A DNA stretch of 64,000 bases from Maylandia zebra (Eukaryota > Chordata > Actinopteri > Cichliformes > Cichlidae): the NCBI RefSeq assembly GCF_041146795.1, contig NC_135172.1, positions 12,948,137 through 13,012,136 of the forward strand, read 5' to 3'. Positions 56,969 through 64,000 of this stretch are shown one piece after another. The number at the start of each line of letters is the position of its first letter. Position 1 is the stretch's first letter. A program made the position numbers and the translations under genes. The notes beneath the pieces were generated by a model. The model did not search any database. It had not been told where the DNA came from and was given only the letters and a program-made list of their open reading frames with translations.

Positions 56969-58036
56969 TCAGTTTTTTCTCAGCAGTCTGCTCCAGAATC
57001 CACTCCTGTCCTCGGCTTTCTTTTCTTTTTCTTTTGCCTTCAGCTCTTTTAAAGTTTTGTTTAGCTGCTCCTCGGCGTCTTTAAATGCTTCTTTCAGCTG
57101 CTGTTTGGCCAGTTTGACTTTCTGTTTCAGGAGCTCTTTAGCTTCCTTTTTGTGCTTTTGCATTTCTTTAAGTGCATCTTTGCAGCCTTTCTTGGTCACC
57201 TCAGAGGCTGTCGTTTCTTTCTTGAATACCTTCAACTCAATTTTCTCTTCTGCAAGTTCTTCTTGCACTTTCATCAGTTTCTTCTTCAGAGTTTCACTTT
57301 CCTGTTTTGCCTCCCATTTTCCATGTGTCTCTTTTTCTATTTCTTCCTCTGTTTCCAGCAACTTCTTCCTCATGTTTTGAGTGAAACTCTTTGTATTTTC
57401 CATTTCTTTCTTTGCTTCCTGTATTTTAAATTTCTCTTCCTCCAACACTTTTTGAGCTTCCAACAATTCTTTCTTCATATTTTCAATCTCATTTTCTGCC
57501 TCGTGTTTACGTTTTTTCTCCTCTTCAAGTTGTTGCTTTACATGCAGTAATTCCTTCCTGAGTATTTCAGCTTCAGCCGTTACATTTTCAGCTTCTTGTG
57601 CTGCCAACTGCATTTTCCTTTTCTCCCCTTCAAAAGCTTCCTGCACCTCCTGTAATTCCTGCATCACATTTTCTGCCTCCTTCTTTGCAGTTTGATATTT
57701 ATTTTTAGCTTCTTGTGCTGTGCTTTTCTCTTCCTGCAATGCTTTTTGAGCTTCCAACAGTTCTTTCTTGATGTTTTCATTCTCATTTTCTGCTTGTTGT
57801 TTTCCCATCTTCTCTCCTTTAAGCTTTAGACCCACATGCAGTAATTCCTTCAATACTACTTCGGTTTCAAACTTTGAATTTTCAGCTTCTCCTCTTGATT
57901 CTTCTGCCACTTCTTTTAATTTGACATTTTCAGCCTGTATTATTTGAAATTCTTCTCGTAGTTTAATCAGCTCAGACTGTTCTGTACTGTATGGTGACGC
58001 ACTCACCAATCCTCTTCTCGATCTCCCTTGATTCAT
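56969..58036 (-). CDS. Intact coiled-coil protein, 355 aa (right arm copy)
   Basis: Same predicted protein, residue for residue, as 46,915-47,982, with the same leader and AATAAA signals. Both copies keep open frames, but given the arm identity this says little about selection. The gene points toward the spacer in both arms, so the two copies are convergent. Confidence 0.75.
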   Translation of the reverse strand: MNQGRSRRGLVSASPYSTEQSELIKLREEFQIIQAENVKLKEVAEESRGEAENSKFETEVVLKELLHVGLKLKGEKMGKQQAENENENIKKELLEAQKALQEEKSTAQEAKNKYQTAKKEAENVMQELQEVQEAFEGEKRKMQLAAQEAENVTAEAEILRKELLHVKQQLEEEKKRKHEAENEIENMKKELLEAQKVLEEEKFKIQEAKKEMENTKSFTQNMRKKLLETEEEIEKETHGKWEAKQESETLKKKLMKVQEELAEEKIELKVFKKETTASEVTKKGCKDALKEMQKHKKEAKELLKQKVKLAKQQLKEAFKDAEEQLNKTLKELKAKEKEKKAEDRSGFWSRLLRKN

Positions 58037-58665
58037 TTTGGCCTTTTAAACAAAGGAACCAAAGTTTTGTAGAGAAGTGAAGTTTTCGATGTGTTTTTTT
58101 CTTCAACCGTCGTCTGTCCTGCACAGAGATGCTGCTGTAGATGTGTCTCTAGCTGTGTCTGGATAAAATGAAAAATGCTGTAACTAAGTGCTTGTGTTGC
58201 ACAGTTCTACAAAACATTCCATTCCATGCATGCTCCGCCCACATGGTCAGGAATGTCAGGTGCTGCATCACCAAATGCTGCTCCCGTTGCCTAGCAATAA
58301 CAGCTGTTTACTTTTTGGGGTCTGGTTCATTATTTAATAAAGAAAACATGTCCAAGTATTGCAACCATGGTGCTGAGGCTCAGTGCATATTCTAGCCTGC
58401 TGTGTGGGTGGGCAGCTAGAAATCACTGGTGGGCAACATGAGAGAGGAGAAAACTGGAGCAGCCAAGCAGGGAGCTGCAGGTTGCTGGTTTGAGTCTCTG
58501 TTCAGATGCTGGTGTCTCCTCTCTCTGAGATGTTTGCAAACAGTCCCAGATAAAACAATAAGGATAATAAACAAACACGTGACTAAACTAACATTTATGA
58601 CACTGATATATTTTATGTGTAGCAGGATGGCCTCTAGTTTGCAAAACTGTTGGAGCGTGGTACTA

Positions 58666-59098
58666 CAGTGGCTTGCAAAAGTATTCGGCCCCCTTGAACT
58701 TTTCCACATTTTGTCACATTACAGCCACAAACATGAATCAATTTTATTGGACTTCCACGTGAAAGACCAACACAAAGTGGTGCACACGTGAGAAGTGGAA
58801 GGAAAATCATACATGATTCCAAACATTTTTTACAAATAAATAACTGCAAAGTGGGGTGTGCGTAATTATTCAGCCCCCTGACTCAATACTTTGTAGAACC
58901 ACCTTTTGCTGCAGTTACAGCTGCCAGTCTTTTAGGGTCTGTCTCTACCAGCTTTGCACATCTAGAGACTGAAAACTTTGCCCATTCTTCTTTGCAAAAC
59001 AGCTCCAGCTCAGTCAGATTAGATGGACAGCGTTTGTGAACAGCAGTTTCAGATCTTGCCACAGATCTGAGGGGGGCGAATACTTTTGCAAGCAACTG
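58666..59098 (+). mobile_element. Tc1-type MITE (right arm)
   Basis: Follows a TA. Ends CAGTGGCTTGCAAAAGTATT and (minus) CAGTTGCTTGCAAAAGTATT. 433 bases, non-coding. The immediate left flank is the same KDZ sequence as beside the fragment at 5,554. Confidence 0.85.
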
Positions 59099-59196
59099 CA
59101 AGTGTGGGGGAAGGCTGAGTGAAGTATTTCTTTGATATTGTTTTTCAATAAGCAGATGCAAATATTTACTCCTCTGTTATGTTTCTGTACATACAG

Positions 59197-59735
59197 ACTG
59201 GGCGTGCCAAAAGCGATGCACTGCAGCACAGCTTTCTTGATGAGGAAGAGCAGCTGTGCTGTGATGTCAGCTTCAGCTGCCCAGCATGCACACCTGAAAT
59301 GTTGGCGGTTTCAGTTGATGGTAACAGAAAGCTATATCACTTTCAGCAAAAAGAAAGGTGCTCATTGTTGATGTTCTTTGTGTTTGTGTTTGTGTGACAT
59401 AATAGTTTTTACTATAGTAACCAAACGACTGTCTTCTGCAAGATGACTACTGTTAAATTAGAGTAAATGGAAAATCTTGTCATTTACTTTATAATTTCTT
59501 GCTATTTTATTATATTTGTTACATGTCGTAGACACGGGGAAGAGGCACATGTGGGGATTCCCAGTGGACAGCAGCACGAGAGACTTCAAGGAAGGCCTCC
59601 AAACTGGATGAAGAGGAGATGGAGGTCGCTGTGTGTCGACATGGATTGTGTCTTTTGTGTCACTTTCACTTCAGGGACGGCAAACTGTGGCGTGTTTCAG
59701 GAACGGTTACATGCCCGACAACTACACTTCTGAAC
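59197..59735 (+). mobile_element. KDZ (Zisupton-like) transposon fragment, 3' part
   Basis: An exon-like block at 59,197-59,357 after an ACATACAG acceptor reads GRAKSDALQHSFLDEEEQLC, then FSCPACTPEMLAVSVDGNRK. A second block from 59,532 includes CGDSQWTAARETSRKASKLD and EVAVCRHG. Both match conserved KDZ segments and continue where the 4,724-5,552 fragment stops. Frame is not intact. Confidence 0.65.
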
Positions 59736-60510
59736 AGGTCCAACTTTTGATTTGCACTCAGAATGATTACATCAAAGAGTTTAGTTAAAAACACTAAATG
59801 AAACCTGCAGACTTGCTTAAAGTGATTCGTATTCATGAGAAACTGGAGCGTCATTATCATTGAGTTTATTTCTTTCCCTGCTAAGCAACACCAAGTCTAG
59901 CCCTGATTGGCTGATATAAGTGACCACAGACCTGTCGCTGTGTGAGTTTGAATGGGTGATTAGAGACCAACACATGTTTGTTGCTGCTCCATGTTTTCTG
60001 CAACATTGTGTGTAGTTACTGCAGCTGTGTATGCATTCTGCTGGCAGGAAACAAGTGAAAGAAAACTGGCGAGCATCCTGGAAGGAAAACTTAATCGGAC
60101 ATAACAAGTTAAAACAGTTTGCAAGCTTCAAGCCAAACTGCTGAATCTACCGTCCAGGTTCTCCTTGATAGCGTGACTCTGTGTTGTTCTCCTTCATTCT
60201 TCTGTCTCTGTCTGTCAAATCTCAGCGTATTATAAACCAACTGTTGTCACCCTCTGCTGCTCAGTGTGCTGGCTGTTTTCTCGAGAATCTCAACCACAAG
60301 AAAGTTTATACGAACGAAGCTAAAAAACCTGTGACAGTTTGTGAAACGTCATTAGCAGCAGTGAAATAAGTTAGTTAGTGAAATGATAGAGGCTATTTTA
60401 TGCTGGAAAAATTCTTCTAGCACAAAGTGGCCCAATAAACGGAATTTTTTAATACAGAAATACATCTAATGATAAAAAGCAGAGAATTCATTGTCTGTTT
60501 TCCATTGCAG

Positions 60511-60614
60511 AGCTGGGATGCTCGTCTCCTCATGGAGCGCTCTCGAGCTGTGAAGTGTCCAGATATCAGCGCTCACCTGGCTGGTACCAAGAAGGTTCAG
60601 CAAGTGCTCCCCAG
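60511..60614 (+). pseudogene. gss: Single glutathione synthetase exon
   Basis: Between TTTTCCATTGCAG and GTACAG the exon reads [20 protein letters not shown] then [14 protein letters not shown]. It matches the GSS segment ([20 protein letters not shown] in my recollection of vertebrate GSS), part of the ATP-grasp enzyme that makes glutathione from gamma-glutamylcysteine and glycine. The remaining exons of a roughly 475-residue enzyme are absent. It ends in phase 2, and joining it to the next exon-like block (KIF1B at 60,762) gives an early stop, so it does not extend a fusion ORF. Confidence 0.8.
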
Positions 60615-60761
60615 GTACAGGATTGGTGCACATGTTGTTTCCTTATTACTCACACAGTGGTAACTGCTTCCTTTGTACACAGTTGAATATCTTCTTTTAA
60701 AGCGTAATGTTGCTCTAGCTGTGCTCACTGTGATCCTGAGCTCCTGTTATGTTTGCTGCAG

Positions 60762-60846
60762 GGGATCCAGCGGAGGATCACAGTGACCCTCATCCACGAG
60801 AAGGGCAGCGAGCTCCATTGGAAAGATGTTCGTGAGCTGGTTGTAG
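60762..60846 (+). pseudogene. kif1b: Single KIF1B-like exon
   Basis: [28 protein letters not shown], ending in phase 1 before GTGAGC. This is a strongly conserved exon of kinesin-3 stalk regions (KIF1A/KIF1B); [11 protein letters not shown] favours KIF1B. No neighbouring KIF1B exon in the arm. Confidence 0.85.
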
Positions 60847-61787
60847 GTGAGCAGCCTGCCTTTAGGGTCTAGTCGTGCTATACCTCTGTGTAGAAAACAA
60901 AACCCCAAAGCACCGAAACAATGTTTTATAGTGTTTGTGTGCTTTTGATAGAGGAAGACAGGACAGAACATCATTAAAGGGATTTGACTTTGTGAGATCA
61001 CCCTGAAAACGCACCACTCGGTTCACTCTGAGATATTTTCAGTCTGGAAAGATGAATCTGTCGGGCTTCAGGCTGCTTCTCACTTTAAGCAGTTCATGCT
61101 GTAGCTGATGGACCAAAAATGACATTTGATATTTTAGACATTCAGCTGCTGACTCTGAAGCCAACAGGCTCTTGAGTGTGGATGATTGTGTTGGTACTGG
61201 ATGCTGTGATCAAACAGCTGTTCTGATCTGTCTTCATTCATGCCTGTTGTTATTAAGCCTCCTAAGCTCCAAACCAGTAAAAGCAATCTTTGGAGGCAAC
61301 ACCCTTTTTAGTACTTTGCTGTATTTGTTTGTGATTGTGTGACACTGAACCACAGTGCTATGTATATCCTCTGTAACACTCAGACGTTTCCAGATCAGTG
61401 TTTCCCCCTCAGCTGTTTCTCACTATAGAGTCTTTCCTTTGTAACAATGAGGCACCAGCAGAGCATATCTGGCTCCCAGTCTGTGGCTGATAGTGCCCCC
61501 TGCTGTTAATAACAGGAACAGTGTAACCTTGTATGGAGCTCATAGTGATGGTCTGAAGATTGCTGCTGCAAGGCAGTAATTTGTATCCATGTGTGCTGTC
61601 TATTCTGAGCATATGCAGTTATGTGAGCTCTCAGGTTTTATGTATCAGGACATAATTAAAAACAATCAGGTCCTTAGTAGGTCTTAATATGAGGTAAATA
61701 TAAAACATGAAGTGTTTGTGAGGTTCATCTGCAGCACCTTTGTCTCTGTGAAATGTTTGCTAATTTAACATTTTCCCTCCTAAACAG

Positions 61788-63202
61788 GAAGGAGTTTGTG
61801 GAGGCCTATGTGAATCATGCCTTCAACACATCAGTGGAGAGTCTGTTCCAGGAGTTCAAGCGAGGCTTCTTCCTGGTGTGTGAGCAGGATTTGGTGAGGC
61901 TGTTTCGACCAGAGGAGCTGCAGGGAGTGCTGGTCGGCCAGGACGTGCATGACTGGGAAAAGTTCAAACAGGTACAGTCAGCCAAACAGACACAGGCTGT
62001 AGTTTCACAGCTGTCCTGTAGCACAATAACTGTGTACTGCATACTGTCAAAAGCATTCAGTCGGCTGCTTTAACACAAATATGAACTTGAGTCACATCTC
62101 AGTCTTAATCCAGACTTTTGTATGATAGTATAATATAATAGTCAGCCCACCCTTTGCAGCTATAACTGCTTCCACTCTTCTGGGAAAGCTTTCCACAAGG
62201 TTTAGGTGTGTTTATGGGAATTTTTTGACTATTCTTCCAGAGGTGCATTTATGGTGTCAGACACTGACGTTGGAGGAGAAGGCCTGGCTCACAGTTGCTG
62301 CTCTAATTCATCCCAAAGATGTTCTATCAGGTTGAGGTCAGGACTCTGTGCAGGCTAGTCCAGTTCTTCTACACCAAACTCACTCATCCATGTCTTTATG
62401 GACCTTGTATTGTGCACTGGTGCCCAGCCATGTGCACACATGCCCACACTTTACACTTGGCACAGTGCAGTCAGACAAGTACTTCTGGCAACCACCAAAC
62501 CCTGACACATCCATCGGATTGCCAGTCAGAGAAGTGTGATTCGTCACTCCAGTAAACACATCTCCACTGCTTTAGAGTCCAGTGTTGAGATGCTTAAATC
62601 ACTCCATCTGACGCTTTGCATTGTGTTTGTCAGTGTAAGGCTGGGATGCAGCTGCTCAGCCATGGAAACCAATGAAGTTTGGACATCTGTAACAACAGCA
62701 GACTGCAGATATTGGTGACTTAAGTGCACTATGAGCCTTAGCATCAGCTGACTCGCTGTCATTTCCAATTACTTCCACTTTGTTATAATATCACTAACAG
62801 CTGACTATGGAATATTTAATAGCGAGGAAATTTCATGACTGGACTTGTTGCACTGGTGCATCCTATCACATTACCATGCTGGAATTCATTCAGTTCCTGA
62901 GAGCGACTCGTCCTTTCACACATGTTTGTAGAAGTAGTCTGCATGCCTAGGTGCTTGATCTAATACACCTGTGTCCATGGAAGTGATTGGAACACATTAA
63001 TTGAATGATTTGGATGTGTTAGGGAATACTTTTGGCAACATAGTGTATGCCTGACCTTACAAACTCTATGATTATAACAGTCATTTTCACTGTTTTCAGA
63101 ACACAAGTTATGGTTGGAGATATCATGACCGCCACCCCACCATACAGATGTTTTGGGAGGTATTTGATGAACTAACTGAAGAGCAGAGGAAAGATTTCCT
63201 TC
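61788..63202 (+). pseudogene. HERC-type HECT exons, right arm
   Basis: Exons 61,788-61,971 and 63,100-63,202, the mirror of the left-arm pair and paralogous to 49,546-49,729 and 50,987-51,089. Both remain open with canonical splice sites. The catalytic-cysteine exon is replaced by LRR exons from 63,345. The second exon ends in phase 1 (TTC CTT C), as the LRR exon requires. Confidence 0.85.
62037..63045 (-). mobile_element. Tc1-like element, internally deleted (right arm)
   Basis: Mirror of 41,906-42,914. Shares with it the internal deletion (CCATGTGCACACATGCCCAC junction near 62,432) that the spacer copy lacks. Confidence 0.85.
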
Positions 63203-63344
63203 GTAAGTACTTGCTGAAGCCTCCGTTATGATATGTTACTGAAATCACACTGTATCATATAAAACATTAGATTTTTCTGCACTTTACCAAGATACATTAG
63301 AGAGCAGCATTGTTCTGATTAATATACTGTAAAGCTGCTTCTAG

Positions 63345-63964
63345 CTGGTGGACTGAGCCGCCTCACCTTTCACCTGGCTCACGTCACACACCTGGAGAGA
63401 CTCGACCTCCACCTGTGTTGCCTCACGCGAGATGATCTAGAGGCTCTGAGTCAGTTGCTACCAATCTCACACGCCGGACACTAATCGCATGCTCGCTGCA
63501 GCAGTCATGTGACTCGTTGTTTTTCAGTCCAGGTGCTGCCCTCTCTCACTGCACTGACCGAGCTTGATGTGTCATCCAATAAGGAAGTGGGAGGTGTGGT
63601 CCACCTGCTGGTCTCCGCCCTCCCTGCGACACAAATGAGGCGGCTGCCATTCAACAGCTGCTACATGAGCAACGAGTCCTTCACTGCTCTGGGTAACACA
63701 CACACACACACTTGTTTATTTATAGAAGTTTTCCTTCAAGTCATTCTCCCCGAATACCTCTTCCACCCTCTAGCCTGAAATGGTGAAAACTTTGTGTTTA
63801 TGCATCAGCCCTGGCGGTGTCCTATCTGCGCACGGTGGATATTTCCTGGTGTAAAGTGGTTGGCGGTCACTTGGCGCTCCTGCTGGATGCTCTGCAGCCA
63901 TCAGTCGTCAGCGAGCTCCGTCTTTGCAGCTGCGAGCTCACCACTGATGACATGCAACATCTGG
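63345..63964 (+). CDS. Leucine-rich-repeat exons, LRRC31-like (right arm, continues outside)
   Basis: Exons 63,345-63,449, 63,528-63,692 and 63,809-63,964, each phase 1 to phase 1 with canonical borders. They encode LRRs (LERLDLHLCCLTRDDLEAL, LTELDVSSNKEVGGVVHLL, YLRTVDISWCKVVGGHLALL). The first acceptor (CTGCTTCTAG) lies four bases after the HECT/LRR breakpoint at 63,340/63,341. By symmetry the last exon should lie near 64,239 if the arm continues. Confidence 0.65.
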
Positions 63965-64000
63965 GTAACTAACACACAATGACATTATACTTTTTCTTTT

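Larger units (their letters stand above)
56442..64000 (-). repeat. Giant inverted repeat, right arm
   Basis: Reverse complement of 40,951-48,509, about 99.9% identical, no indels seen. It runs to the last base of the window, so its real length is unknown and at least 7,559 bases. Confidence 0.95.

Noticed and set aside
57152-57550. Phe/Leu-rich ORFs antisense to the arm coiled-coil genes (also 47,401-47,799)
   Set aside because: Same shadow effect as above; no membrane-protein motifs.
60511-61971. A single fusion ORF through GSS, KIF1B and HECT exons
   Set aside because: Exon phases do not match: GSS (phase 2) into KIF1B (needs phase 0) gives an early stop, and KIF1B (phase 1) does not fit HECT (needs phase 2).
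40951-64000. The arms as a terminal-inverted-repeat giant transposon (Maverick/Teratorn-like)
   Set aside because: The arms contain host exon fragments and no viral-type polymerase, integrase or packaging genes, and the spacer lacks such genes too.

Overview
The window is vertebrate, almost certainly teleost (percomorph, cichlid-like) nuclear DNA. Genes are split into short exons with GT-AG introns. Most other sequence is fish-type transposon debris: Tc1 elements and MITEs, hAT, KDZ/Zisupton, pogo-like, L2/Rex1-type and L1/Tx1-type LINEs, and Ty3/gypsy. A fish-style C2H2 zinc-finger gene is present. The species call is inference; no lineage-diagnostic gene was tested.

Layout. 0.8-7 kb: filamin exons in opposite orientations and half of a KDZ element. 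7.3-10.5 kb: RNF145/RNF139-like exons (minus) with a hAT element carrying a THAP exon in an intron. 10.5-12.4 kb: decayed Ty3/gypsy pol. 13.1-14.3 kb: broken coiled-coil gene (minus). 15.8-20.0 kb: the best intact gene, a 12-finger C2H2 protein. 20-30 kb: mostly repeats, a mariner-type transposase relic and an unrecognised proline-rich ORF. 30.6-34.0 kb: 3' two-thirds of a clade-B serpin (minus). 36.3-37.6 kb: exons of a KIF1B-like kinesin (minus). 39.8-40.1 kb: two CIP2A-like exons. 40.3-41.6 kb: LRR exons resembling LRRC31 (minus).

From 40,951 to 64,000 the window is dominated by a giant inverted repeat. Positions 40,951-48,509 are the reverse complement of 56,442-64,000 (coordinates of mirrored bases always sum to 104,951, no gaps, about 99.9% identity) around a 7.9-kb spacer. 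The repeat runs off the right end of the window. Each arm holds an intact single-exon coiled-coil gene (355 aa), a KDZ fragment, a Tc1 MITE, one glutathione synthetase exon, one KIF1B exon, two HERC-type HECT exons and LRR exons. The spacer holds a third HECT copy that keeps the true last exon with the catalytic cysteine, plus an inverted copy of the zinc-finger 3' end.

The genes do not form a pathway. The window is a mosaic of exon blocks from at least nine unrelated genes, cut, inverted and re-duplicated. In the arms, the HECT exon joins LRR exons with matching splice phase across the duplication breakpoint, so an in-frame HECT-LRR fusion transcript is possible. Such patchworks are known from segmental-duplication hubs, sex-determining regions and fish B chromosomes; which applies here cannot be decided from sequence alone.
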